Translations under genes and position numbers: made by a program
Origin: Kalaharituber pfeilii
Lineage: Eukaryota; Ascomycota; Pezizomycetes; Pezizales; Pezizaceae
Direction: 5' to 3'
Length of the DNA: 64,000 nucleotides
Assembly: GCA_015179045.1 (NCBI GenBank)
Contig: WHUZ01000002.1
Span: 1 to 64,000 of the forward strand
Part shown: positions 19,712 to 29,809 of the stretch, piece after piece
Numbering within the stretch: position 1 is the stretch's first letter
Layout: the number at the start of each line of letters is the position of its first letter
The notes under the pieces: model-generated
What the model was told of the DNA's origin: nothing
The model's database searches: none
What the model saw: the letters and a program-made list of their open reading frames with translations, nothing else

Positions 19712-20500
19712 CCTTTCAGGTGGAAGAGTAAGTGAGATTGCATATCTTAAAGCATTAATAAGATAAGACTTTCCAGCTCCTGCTGTTCCAGCTACAATCA
19801 TCAAAAGTTGAGAAGTAGTAGCATCATCCCGGTGGTTCCAATGGTTCATAATTTTGTCGAAGGCAATTCGCTGTTCTATGTTGAGTGTTTGAGATAATAC
19901 CTCAGGAAGATTTATTGTAACTGGAGTAACTTGTTTTGTCTCCTGTATCCAGCTAGCACCATGTACCACATTTGTATATCCACCAAAGATATTGAGATCA
20001 CAATTCCAATCATAGTTGATATCTTCAGCTCGGTGACCCAGATGACTGATAGCAATATCCAGTTGATCTTGTTGATCATTAGTGAGTATATTTTGACCGT
20101 GGGGACGTATGCCAGCTATATCCATCCAATCTTCTGTTTCTAATTCTTCCTCCTGTAGTTGATTGCCTTCCAGATCTGAGTCATGTCCATGATCCAAATT
20201 GGCAACACCATGATAGCCACTTATTAGAGTACGGACTGTAGCTGGTAGCAAAGGAAGGAAAAATTGTAATCGTGCACACCAGTCTATAGTATTAAGATTA
20301 TCACTGGCTAAATCTTCCTCAATACCCGTTATATATGCTAGAGTCCTGAAAGGAATATATTTGAGTAATGTTACACGACAAAATAGAATATTTGTTGCAT
20401 CCACTGGAGGGTCAGGAATTGTTCGAATAACTCGACTTTTTCGATTTCGATTTGATGTTGCTATCCATCTCTCATTACGATAAGTATATGATTGAAGCAA
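19712..20500 (-). pseudogene. Helitron helicase, Walker A half
   Basis: On the minus strand LSQTLNIEQRIAFDKIMNHW leads to the Walker A motif GTAGAGKSYLINALRYA near 19745-19800. A preceding segment (LASDNLNTIDWCARLQFFL, EDWMDIAGIRPHGQ) fits the linker between Rep and helicase in fungal Helitrons. The coding sequence then runs into the retroelement insert at 19711. Confidence 0.82.
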
Positions 20501-20722
20501 ATCATGAAGGCAGATATCTTCTAGCTCTGGGTCACGACCAATATATCTTTCTAAAATACCTTTTTTTATATCAGTACTTATATATCATTTTCAGGGTAAG
20601 AACTATTGGAAAATACCTTGTCCTGATATTACCTCTGCCCCATCTTCTAAATTTTGTAAAGCTTCAGGCTCTATTCTTAGAGGAACCAGTGTTGTATTTG
20701 TAAGATTAAGAGTAATTACTTT
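20501..20722 (-). other. Decayed Helitron coding sequence between Rep and helicase
   Basis: No continuous frame is visible, but the flanking frames belong to one Helitron protein, so this is taken as frameshifted coding sequence. Confidence 0.45.
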
Positions 20723-22372
20723 CTATGATGACTCTACTAAGCTTAACCCTTGCAGAAGATGGCAAGCTTCTTGAGCAGAAAAGTCTCGTTCAATAACAAA
20801 AGAGTAAAGCATCTTCTTAAACAGAAGTTGAGCAGGAGACTCATCTGTACATTTCGTAGCTGCTGTTCTCATAATAGACTGAAGATTTGTAGAAGCTGTT
20901 TCTGCTTTAGTTGCATACTTTGCAATGTAGTTCAAGACCGCCTCAATACTGAGAATAGGCTGGAAGTCTGTATTCGCTCTCCAGGCTTGTAAGTATAATG
21001 GATTATACTTATTTGTATCTATATCCTCCTCTGTTCTTTCTAAGTTCAAATACCACTTTCCATCTGCATTTTTACAGACTTCAGTTTTTGGATGTGGTGT
21101 AGCAGGAAAATGAAAACGGCAGTGTAGTGTTGAGTTCTCTGCAGCCTGCCCTCTTTTTTTTCGCAAGCAATATGAACCACATATATGCTTTTGAACACGG
21201 TTTGATAAATAAGAAAGATCTAAAGCTAGGTCATTGGCTAAAGGAAGGTTGTGGCGGCACGGGTGTAGTGGTGCAGGATGTAAACCTTTAACAGGAGTAT
21301 CTGCGCGAACTCGACTCTGATCCCAATAGGTCTCTAGTGTTAGACGATCATCTAAATCATTCAGAGAGATAGATGTGAGTGTTGGTGCTCCTTCAATCCA
21401 TAGAAACCCATGTAAATGTCCTGAACCTCTAAACTGCCACTCATATCGAAACCAGTAGTCATGAACTCGCATATTTGGGTAATGAAGAACTATTTTTTTG
21501 AGAAATAGCTTAAATCTATAGACGAGAAATTCGCTAGCCAGCTGGGGATGAGTCTGTAAATTCTGGTTTCGACGGAGTACTGCTTCACGCTCCAGTAGAG
21601 TTAGCAGATCTAAAACTGGGCCTCCTCCAAGTCGTGCTCTCTTCTCCTCAATTAATCGATGTAAGTCCACCCAATGTATATCAGCAGCACTAAATGTGGC
21701 AAATGCATGTGGACATGCTATACGGACTATTGAGGATAATTCTGATCGTTTATAGTTCCAGAATGGTGCCAGTCCTGGAATTGAGGAGGAAAAGCGGCAG
21801 ATTCTTTGGCCTAATAGATGTAATGGGTTTTCAATCTCTTCTCGTAGTTGACCAACTGTAACATTTTCAAATTGACCTTTTCTCACAAAGAATGTAGCTG
21901 TTGCTCCTAGTTGCTAGCGATATTTTGAATTTAGTGCAAAGAATATGAATCGCGGGTCTTCTGCAAATCTGCCATCTCGATATCGAATTAAGTGACAAAA
22001 GTAATCAGCTGGTGTTACTTTCTTCAAACGCTGGCCATTGTATATCAAATCCGCAGCTCCAGAAGGAAATAAGCATGGAAATGCTTTAGCAATATAACCT
22101 TTTTCCCTAAACTCATTTATAGGATTCTGTTGTACTTGAGGGTAAATCACTGGAGGTACTAGTTGAGAAACAGGTCTTTGATTAAGAAATCGCTGTAAGG
22201 CTGAACGCTCATTAATAGTGATTTGACCTCTATGTACACCAGTCTCAACTTGGTCATTATCCTCATTATCCACAGGTCCAGTTTCTGTAGTAGTATCCCA
22301 GTCCTCACCTAAGATTAGCTCAAAGCGTTGCTGTGTTGACATATTTTCTAGATTGTTGACATAGGCATCCAA
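20723..22372 (-). pseudogene. Helitron Rep (HUH endonuclease) region
   Basis: From 22372 leftwards: Helitron-like N domain with AKAFPCLFPSGAADLIYNG, YFCHLIRYRDGRFAEDPRFI and FFALNSKYR, a stop near 21912, then GQRICRFSSSIPGLAPFW, ATFSAADIHWVDLHRL and the HUH block EWQFRGSGHLHGFLWIEG near 21400-21450. A Tyr motif follows, YIAKYATKAETAS near 20905-20940. These are the two catalytic elements of Helitron Rep, which nicks and rejoins DNA. At least one stop splits the frame, so the gene is dead. Confidence 0.88.
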
Positions 22373-23692
22373 GCGAGAAACATCTTGCTGTACATTTCGA
22401 TACTATCGATTATGTTGACAAAGATATTGCATCCAAGCTCGAACACGGTGTACATTAATTTCAAAGTCTTTTAATGACTCAGCTTGTGGAGTACGGCCTC
22501 CTCTCGTACTCGTAATATGACCATTGGAATCTCATGAGGTAGCCGTGGAATGATATGGAAATTCTCAGTTGGGTGGAAAGTTAATAACATGTACCTTTTA
22601 GATGTTAGTCTTTTCTTATAGTCAAGTAGATTAAATAAAATTGAAACAATACCTTTCCTCCCTTATATTGCCCATATCCACGGACTTTATAGACACGAAT
22701 AACTGGATGTACTAAAGCTAACATCATAGCCTCTATAGGTGAGGGTTTACCTACTGCAGATAGCTCTTGAGGTATCTCACCTGGAGACATGTCGTTTTGA
22801 GTACTGAACATATGGATTCCAGTCCATGTAGGAGATGATCTTTCATTATGACAACGTTCACAAATTGAAATACCATCTCTTACTCGTACTTTCAGAGCAA
22901 TCCCTATTTCCTCACATATTGAGCATTCATTTAACTGAATATTTGATAAGCTGTTGGCAAAATTTTGTAGTGATCTATGTACTACCTCAGACTGTATTTG
23001 TTGTAGCTGTTGATGTCTGAGAGGTGGAGTTTGATTTTGTCCGGTAGGAGATAGAGATTGCTCTTGATGTCTAATAGAGTTAGACTGTTCATCACTAGTG
23101 ATAGACTGCTCATGATATCTGCCACGTCTGCCAGTAGCAGACCGCTCACGATATCTAATAGCAGTAGACTGCTTATAGGAGTTGATAGAGATGGTCTGAG
23201 ACTGCTCATAAGAGCTAGTAGAGGTGGTCTGATATTGCTCACAGAAGCTGATAGGAGCAGACTGATTCTGATCTCTAGTAGAGCTAAATTCCTTATGCTC
23301 TTTGAGTTGTCTAGAAGATGGTGTTGTAGATATTGACCGTCTTGGAGGTGATCGTACTGGAGACTGACTACGACAGTGAGTAGGTGATAAAGAAGCAGAT
23401 CTTGGATAGGTAGCATAGTCCATATTCTGAAGTTCTGGAATAGTCCTAGCTACCTGCAACTGAGGAGTCTTATTACGTCTGCTTTCTAATTCTTGCTCTC
23501 GCTTTGCCTATGATAATACAAACTCTTTAGCTTCAGTTTCATAGAAATTTCATGATTCAAACTTACTGTTAAGGTTACAATACGTTTATTTCGGCAGGTA
23601 TTGCAAGTCTTCATTCGACGGCCCTCCTGGGTATAAGTCCAATATGCAGGATCATACTTTCGTAGGCAGCGGGAACAGGCAATAGGATCCAT
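22373..23692 (-). pseudogene. Helitron N-terminal region with Cys-rich motifs
   Basis: The start at 23692 gives MDPIACSRCLRKYDPAYW and KTCNTCRNKR, a C-x2-C pair common at the N-terminus of fungal Helitron proteins. A Gln/Ser-rich linker follows (23459 to about 22990, many SYEQSQT-like units), then CSICEEIGIALKVRVRDG, ICERCHNERSS, NDMSPGEIPQEL and VHPVIRVYKVRGYGQYKGGK. Between 22604 and 22373 the frame shifts several times, with FHIIPRLPHEIPMVILRVRE still recognisable. Introns may account for some of the breaks. Confidence 0.78.
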
Positions 23693-23847
23693 TAGTCTAG
23701 GTATAGTTGTGAGGTTAAAAGTATGTTGACTAAGGGTAGAGAGTCGAGTCTGTATACGGGTTGGTTATGAGACTATGGGAGTTATTGGCAATGTAGGATA
23801 TTGAGCGGTATTGAGCTAGACTGCTGTTACAGGATGCCAAGAGCTAA

Positions 23848-25772
23848 TCACGGGACTGCCATCACGGGACTGCATGCCAAGAAACAGATGAGTCTCCCAT
23901 GATGAATTAATGTACACTTCGTTCCCAATTTAAAGAATTGGCAACGTAGTTGCCAATTATCACGCTCTTGAATAGCTCGACGTTTAGCTAATTCTGCTTC
24001 AGCCACCTCAGCCCCAGTAGGCCCACGAGCTGAATTAATGCGTTTTTGATTACGTGAGGTTGGTGTGCCAGATGCTGTTCGAAACTGTGTCCAATAGCTT
24101 GGTTCTGGAGAAGGTAAAATAGTAGTTGAAAAACTAGGAGATTTTGTAGCTCTTGGACTGATGAAGTGGCAAGCGACATTTAAGCTAACTATGGTTCTTA
24201 GCAAATAAGGTATCATCACTGACTTTATCAAAGTAACGTACCTTTTGATATATATATTAGTTACACTCATAGTATAAAATAGAAGAACTACTTCCTAGAT
24301 GATGAATGGCTTCATTGAGATTATGCCTTGGATCTAAAAATGCCTTGATTGCAGGATGAAGTCCTTCTGCATGCTGTGTACTATAGCATCCAAGGTTTCT
24401 ATTAGTGAGCGGCACGAGCTAGCTCGAGCCGAGCTGGAGGGTGAGCTCGAGCTGGCCTGGCATGAGCTCGAGCCTAGATTGATTATATACATAATATTGA
24501 CAAACTAAACTAAACTAAGCTAAATTTTCATCTTTCTCACTACTATCAGCTAAATTGAGCATTTCGAAGTTGTTGGAAGGTCAGAATGAGCTCCAAGTCT
24601 CTAATTATTACTATATTAGGTATTTACAGTTTATGAAACCTTGCACTGGCTAAGCATTTTAGTGAGCTGGCAAGAAAAACACTAGCATGATCTTGGCTCG
24701 TTTGAGCTCGAGCTGGTTCGAGCTGGCTCGGCTCGTGCCGCTCACTAATTTCTATAGTTGTGGGTATGAATTTGAAGCACTTGATACGTTTTAGGGAGCC
24801 CAAACTGCTCAATCTATTGATGCTCCACAGGTAGTAAAACTTCTTGCATATCTTTTTCAAAAGTCTCCCAAGATATGCACTGTATCCAAGCCCAGATACG
24901 CTGATAAACAATCTTCAAAGTCTCTTCATTGTTGACCTCAGATATTTCCTTACGTACTGTACAGATTCGGGTCCAGATATTTTGAAACATGTGCCATGTA
25001 CAGAGCTGATGCTTCATCTCGGGATGAATATTTACAACTGCAGTTTGTAGAGCTAGCCCTTGATCTGTTAAGCATACGCTTGGTGGCTTGCAGTCATTCC
25101 AAATCAGTTGCTGCATAGCCTTTAATGCATGCTTAATATCAGTAGTATTCTCACTACGAATAAAGCATAATGCAATAAGAAATGTAGCTCCGGAATTTGT
25201 AACTCCGACAACTGACAGGAGAGGCATCTTATGTTATTAGTATGAAATGTAGCATCTAACTCCATTATAAACCCTGATGCAAAGCATTTTGCTCGATGAA
25301 TTTGGCTATTGGACATAAAGAATAGGGCATCTAGGCGGTGTATCTCAGGTTCTTGCTGAACTATTGTATAGCGTGGTATACAATGCATATTCGCATTCTC
25401 TAGTAACTGAAAGATGCGTACTATAGTTTGTGATGAGCTATCAGTCACTGGCTTACGTTGGCAGCTATTGTTGTAGTAGGCCTTCCGTCCAATTGGGGCA
25501 AGTAGGATATTGTTGGCTTGTGTGTGGCTAACACCTGCTTTCTTAAGACGATGAGCTTCTGCAAGGATCTTCTCGTCCTGCAATCGGGCCTTTGCAGCAC
25601 TCGGGTTGAGCCCATAACTTTCACCCTTCTCAGGCTTTTTCAAATATGCAGCTGGCATAGTGGCAATGATCTCATGGGCACGTAGAAGAGATGCAGCAGA
25701 CATTGTTATTATGCGTTGTGTGAGGTAAGGCAATTTGAACCATGTAAGGCAGTATGAGATGTACTGTGGCAT
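23848..25772 (-). pseudogene. MULE transposase, three disruptions
   Basis: Minus-strand order: DNA-binding N-terminus with KAGVSHTQANNILL, then MELDATFHTNNIR (first Asp), PLLSVVGVTNSGATFLIALC, VCLTDQGLALQTAV (second Asp), HQLCTWHMFQNIW, and finally CYSTQHAEGLHPAIKAF (Glu). This is the DDE pattern of Mutator-like transposases. One base is missing near 25229, TAG interrupts near 24816, and a hAT MITE with its target duplication splits the gene at 24395-24755 just before the Glu block. The C-terminal part near 24180-23850 is probably reached through a small intron. All three breaks point to an inactive gene. Confidence 0.85.
24403..24747. mobile_element. 345-bp hAT-type MITE inside the MULE transposase
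   Basis: Ends TAGTGAGCGGCACGAGC and the inverse CTCGTGCCGCTCACTA. Flanking octamers GTTTCTAT (24395-24402) and ATTTCTAT (24748-24755) differ at one base, fitting the 8-bp duplication of hAT elements. The interior is AT-rich and non-coding. Confidence 0.88.
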
Positions 25773-26159
25773 TCAAATTTTTTAACGAGATTTCGAGATT
25801 TCAATTTATCCCTGCACTCCGAGCATGGGTTGTATGTACTAGTAGATTAGCGGTAGCTTGTATAGTTTAGCGTCACTTATCCCGGCTTCTGTCCAGTCAG
25901 AAAGTGACTGGACAGAGACATTCCGGTATAGTCCGCCTGCTTGTATAGCCCGCCTGCCAGTACGACCCGCCTGCTAGTATAGGCCGCCTGCCAGTACGAC
26001 CCGCCTGCTAGTATAACCCGCCTGCCAGTACAGTCCGCCTGCTAGTATAGGCCGCCTGCCAGTATAGCCTGCCTACCATGAAAACTCTGCCTTCACCACT
26101 CTGTTCTTACTACTGCCCTCGTCGCTGCTTCTACCTTTGTATTATGTTTCTTAGGTAAT

Positions 26160-26213
26160 TTTTTTTTTTATTTCACGTGACCCCGCATGCAGCTGTTCGC
26201 CAAGGCAGGGCAA
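26160..26213 (-). mobile_element. Ultra-short tail-B insertion in the LTR
   Basis: Sense start CCTGCCTTGGCGAACAGC. The duplication TTTCTTAGGTAAT lies at 26147-26159 and 26214-26226. The solo LTR near 55905-55920 shows the uninterrupted site. Confidence 0.92.
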
Positions 26214-26555
26214 TTTCTTAGGTAATGAACCTATCATGTATATATAGGCTCTATCTTGCCCTCATGTAAATAGTTTCTTCTCTTCTTGTCTGTTGTCTTG
26301 TCTTTGTTAGAGATCTACAGTAATGTCGGAGTGTCGGAGGTGTCGGATATCAGAGAGGTCCGTGATAAAGGGTGGTAAGGGCCCGAGAGCAACCTCATGC
26401 TCTATGTATATAGGTGTATTACTTTGGCTACTCTCTCTACGAAGGAACAACAATCATCTCTTTCTACCCAAAGCTCAACAGTCTTCTTAATAGACCCATA
26501 GTTCTTCGCAGTCCATATGTTCTTGTTATTCTTGTCAATCCCTAGATCTAATTCA

Positions 26556-26645
26556 ACGTTACAGTCTATAGCTAAAGCATCGCCATAGCCCAAAGGGCGG
26601 CAAGCGATTAATGAAATAAAAAAAAAAAAAAAAAAAAAAAAAAAA
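26556..26645 (+). mobile_element. Short tail-A insertion in the LTR
   Basis: Tail-A hairpin with loop AAA (TAGCCC-AAA-GGGCGG), ATTAATGAAAT, then poly-A. TAGATCTAATTCA at 26543-26555 and 26646-26658 is the duplication. The other LTR has the empty site near 56060. Confidence 0.92.
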
Positions 26646-26837
26646 TAGATCTAATTCAGTACTTGGTCTTCTCTGCCTTTTCACCATAGCCTGCCATCGC
26701 CGTTGAACTGGAACCGCTGAACTACTACCTGCAAGCCTCTCCTGTGAAGCCTCTGCTGTTCAGCACTTGTGAAACTACTGTTACCCTGAACCGGCCGTAT
26801 CCCTTAGTAGCACCCCGCCCGCCGCCGCCGCGTGACA

Positions 26838-27060
26838 CGGGGCACTCTCAGGACTGGGAAACCGGGACTAGGAAATGTCATCATGGAGCTGGTGGCAGGC
26901 GTATACAAGAATGGTGAGGGCAGTGGCAATGTAGGGGAGTAAGATCGGGTAGAGAGGCCAGAAGGAGTGGAAGAAGGAGATGGAGCAAGTACAGCTGCAA
27001 GTCTTGAAGAGGGCAGCTGGAGGGGGAGAGGTGCGGGGGCAGAAGGGGTGAATGCGGTAT
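26838..27060 (+). pseudogene. LINE-B-type ORF2 fragment, left of the MULE
   Basis: Aligns with 10804-11030 of LINE-B (end of the RT thumb region), with several stops. It resumes at 30408 after the 3.3-kb MULE. ATGCGGTAT at 27052-27060 is the MULE target duplication. Confidence 0.8.
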
Positions 27061-27886
27061 CAAACCCTCTCGGGACAGGCACTTTCTGCCTGTACGCACA
27101 CTAGCCGTTTTTCCCACTTATGATCGCCTGGTCTCAGCCTGGGCCTCAGCTTGAGTCCGAGCTGGCCATGGAATTGCCCCAAGATACCGGTAGCCTCCGC
27201 TTGTCTGAGAGTGCTTTCACTTGATCTGCCAGTAGTATGGCAACGCATAGGGCAGAAAGATTTTTTTGCAACGGTAGCCCCCACAATACCCATGCATTTT
27301 TCCTAACGCTAGGCAAGTAGGGACAAGTGGTAATCACCAAGACATAGTCTGTGCCCTAGTTTCAAGCCACCTGCGGGCATTACCAAGTAGCTATTTTTGA
27401 AAATTACTTGTTTAAGTTATAAATTCTAATACTGCATATTTTTTATTGCCAATCTTGCATTTTTGTGAGATTATCTTGACATTACTCTCTGCCATAATTG
27501 TGAACTACGCAATGAAGTTATAGGTTTGCTATCTGGGCATGAAAACAAGAGAGTAGTAAGTATAAAGTTACTGATTGTGATACTTATTGCTATTATACTT
27601 GTATATCTTATGCATGCAACGCTCACTGACACTCTACCTACTATAAATATGGTGACCTGTGACCTTGAAGGCAGGCCAACTCAGCACATTGCTGAACGGA
27701 GTTTACAAATATGTATTAGATATCAAGGCTCACCTAGTGCAAGTGCTGAGTAGATCGCACAATACTTGTATGAGAGCAGTACACAGCCAAATATGTACTG
27801 AGTACATATACGCGATAGGATGGTCATATATGATAATCGCAGTTATGAATTGCACAGAGGACTAGCGAATATTGCTAGCTAACTAT

Positions 27887-27920
<34 letters not shown>

Positions 27921-28140
27921 TATCATTACTCGCATGCTACCCAATGGGCTATGGCAATTTAAATATATAGGGAATAAGTAAGGAGAGGGAATAGGAAGAA
28001 CAAAAAAGTAATTATGTAGCATAGGAAAGTAAAAAGCCCATTTCATCCTTTGCGTTCTATCCATCTCATCAGTTCCACTAGTGGGTCCCCGTCTTCTTTA
28101 CCCTACTCTGAACTGTCTTTTTAACCTAATGGACTGGCAA
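27887..28140 (-). mobile_element. 5'-truncated LINE 3' end (tail A)
   Basis: Poly-T at 27890, then the antisense tail-A block (sense: GCCATAGCCC, loop ATT, GGGTAGC, GTAATGA). Minus-strand sequence near 28030-28080 reads ELMRWI-like residues, as at an ORF2 C-terminus. The right boundary and target duplication are uncertain. Confidence 0.6.
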
Positions 28141-28184
28141 TTCTCTATACTTGCCAAAAGTCAGTTATATCAGATATATAGTAC

Positions 28185-29601
28185 CAGCGACAACCACTTC
28201 GACAGGACGAGCACTCGGAAGCCACTCCGCAACCACAGCGTCCCCCCCAGCGAAACATACAGAGATCGAAAGCTCTCAGTGCGCTGAGTCTTTAGGTCTA
28301 ACTTTTATTCCAAAAAACCCAACTCCTCAAGTTTCCCTTGGGGGGTTAAGTTTTGAGGAGATTTCAGCTCCCTGCTCCGTTGACAAGCACACTACTACCC
28401 CTGACTTCTTGGCACTTCCACCATGGATCGAACCAATCGATTCGCGGCATTGGGCAGCCCGGCACCGAAAAACACATCTTCAGGTGCCAAGACAACACTT
28501 GCCAGAAGTACTCGTCTCGAGGCCCCACTGCTCCAGTCAATCATTGAAAAACTTGGTGGAGTTAATATGACTTGTATGCTTGAGGCAGTGGGAGATATCA
28601 TTATTCATATCCAGAAATGTATAGAAGACCTTATGAAAAGACCAAACTTCGAGCCAACAGACTTGTTCCTAGGCTATCTCGGACACGTACACCAGCGCAT
28701 AGATTTACTCGCAGCAGCAGCGAAAGGGGAACGTTGCAAGAACTATGCTCCCACACATAGGCAAAAGGAAGGGGAAACACAGACCGAGCCAGAGACAATA
28801 CCTCCGCTGTCATATGCAGCAATCGTCTCTCAAAGCATTCCACCAAATACACCCCTAGCACAAAAAACCAACCCACCTCCAGCAGCACCACCAAAAAACC
28901 GAACAAGGTCCACCGCTTCTCAATCCAAAAACGCAGCAAGGGGGTCCAGTACCAACCCCCCCAAGCAGAACAAGAAGCCTCCAACATCATCTCCGAAAGC
29001 AAGAACATCACAGAAAGAAAGGCTCCCGCAATCTGGCCGGGCAGTTGTGGTGCATGGCATAGCGGTGACGAAGAAACTTGGGAAAGTAAGAGAGTGGATG
29101 GAAAAGGCGAACCCATGGATGGGGAAGATTGTTGCGGCAAGATGGTTGGTGAGAAAAGAAAGGAGGGAGGGAAAGAAGACTAGCTCGATTGTTATCTACC
29201 TGGAGGGGGAGGTAGAATCAGATAGTCAAACACCAGCGAAGGTACGGTTATCAGGCAAATGGTACCACTCGTGCTTGTATGACTGGGACAGAATAACAAA
29301 GGTGGACGGAAAGGGGAAGGGGAGGGATGTGGAGGAGATGGATATGACTGCTTGATTCTCTGGGGGGATATTTGAGTATTCGTGCTTGATTGTTCTCTTG
29401 GGGGATTGGGCTTTCGCTTTGTGTTCCTCCACATCACCGAAGTCATAGTATCGTTGTGTGTTTTTACAGGGGACGATTTTGTATGTAGTTGCACAGGTGC
29501 CTGTCTCCGGGCCAGAAGGACTTCGGTCCAGGGACCCTGCCATGGCGAACAGCTGCAAGCGGGGTTACGTGAAATAAAAAAAAAAAAAAAAAAAAAAAAA
29601 A
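28185..29601 (+). mobile_element. ORF1-only non-autonomous LINE derivative, complete, tail B
   Basis: AGATATATAGTAC at 28172-28184 and 29602-29614 is a 13-bp duplication that fixes both ends. The 1.4-kb element has a roughly 240-nt leader, one complete ORF1-like gene (28423-29355), a 145-nt spacer, the approximately 100-nt tail-B block and poly-A. No endonuclease or RT sequence is present. It parallels mammalian HAL1, in which an ORF1-only LINE derivative moves with help from a full LINE. Confidence 0.9.
28423..29355 (+). CDS. LINE ORF1-like protein (310 aa) of the ORF1-only element
   Basis: Intact frame. Residues about 1-100 have mixed composition with a Met-rich helix region; residues about 110-205 are a Pro/Lys/Ser-rich linker. 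The C-terminal domain has VVVHGIAVTKKLGKVREWME, KIVAARWLVRKERREGKKTS and SIVIYLEGEVE, the signature shared by at least four other copies here (8490, 49000, 52490, 53160). The alternation of beta-like and helical segments resembles the RRM-like region of fungal LINE ORF1 proteins, but no CCHC knuckle is present, unlike the ORF1 at 32389-33039. It probably binds RNA; this is inference. The start was chosen as the first ATG after a leader free of other ORFs (context CACCATGG). Confidence 0.75.
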   Translation: MDRTNRFAALGSPAPKNTSSGAKTTLARSTRLEAPLLQSIIEKLGGVNMTCMLEAVGDIIIHIQKCIEDLMKRPNFEPTDLFLGYLGHVHQRIDLLAAAAKGERCKNYAPTHRQKEGETQTEPETIPPLSYAAIVSQSIPPNTPLAQKTNPPPAAPPKNRTRSTASQSKNAARGSSTNPPKQNKKPPTSSPKARTSQKERLPQSGRAVVVHGIAVTKKLGKVREWMEKANPWMGKIVAARWLVRKERREGKKTSSIVIYLEGEVESDSQTPAKVRLSGKWYHSCLYDWDRITKVDGKGKGRDVEEMDMTA

Positions 29602-29634
29602 AGATATATAGTACTATGACTATTTCTTGCTATC

Positions 29635-29809
29635 TGTTACGGGCTCACTGCAACCATAGATGGGCGATTGGTTGATGCAAATATGACATGAGCGACGTAT
29701 GATAGCCGATGGCGTTGCAGTCACATAAATGAGTATAGTAAGCATTGCTAGTTAAGTATCTTTTTAGCCTGGCAGACGGTAACTCTCTGCATTTACCACC
29801 TCCATTACA
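29635..29809 (+). mobile_element. Solo LTR, family TGTTACGG, 5-bp duplication
   Basis: Starts TGTTACGGGCTC and ends CCATTACA (TG...CA rule). CTATC flanks both sides (29630-29634 and 29810-29814). A longer relative lies at 56606-56842. Confidence 0.8.

Larger units (their letters stand above)
14403..25925 (-). mobile_element. 11.5-kb Mutator-like element carrying a Helitron
   Basis: Terminal inverted repeats of about 110 bp start CGGAATGTCTCTGTCCAGTC at both ends and contain a subterminal hairpin (GTCCAGTC-ACTTT-CTGACTGGAC type). A 9-bp duplication GTATAGTCC lies at 14394-14402 and 25926-25934, the size typical of MULEs. A broken MULE transposase lies near the right end (25772 to about 23850, minus strand). 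The rest is a Helitron Rep/helicase gene with inserted retroelement pol, plus repeat C. It is now immobile on its own because the transposase is disrupted. Confidence 0.9.
25926..26837 (+). repeat. LTR remnant, right of the MULE
   Basis: Continues the minisatellite (units like AGTATAGGCCGCCTGCC) and then matches the solo LTR 55558-56254 up to GCCGCGTGACA at 26837. It contains two retro-insertions (26160-26213 and 26556-26645) and an extra segment at about 26310-26487 not present in the other LTR. LINE-B-like sequence starts immediately after. Confidence 0.75.

Noticed and set aside
22982..23416. Leu/Ser-rich frame over regularly spaced short repeats, possible CRISPR-like array
   Set aside because: The periodicity comes from Gln/Ser-rich codon repeats in the Helitron N-terminal linker; spacers and repeats are not of constant length.
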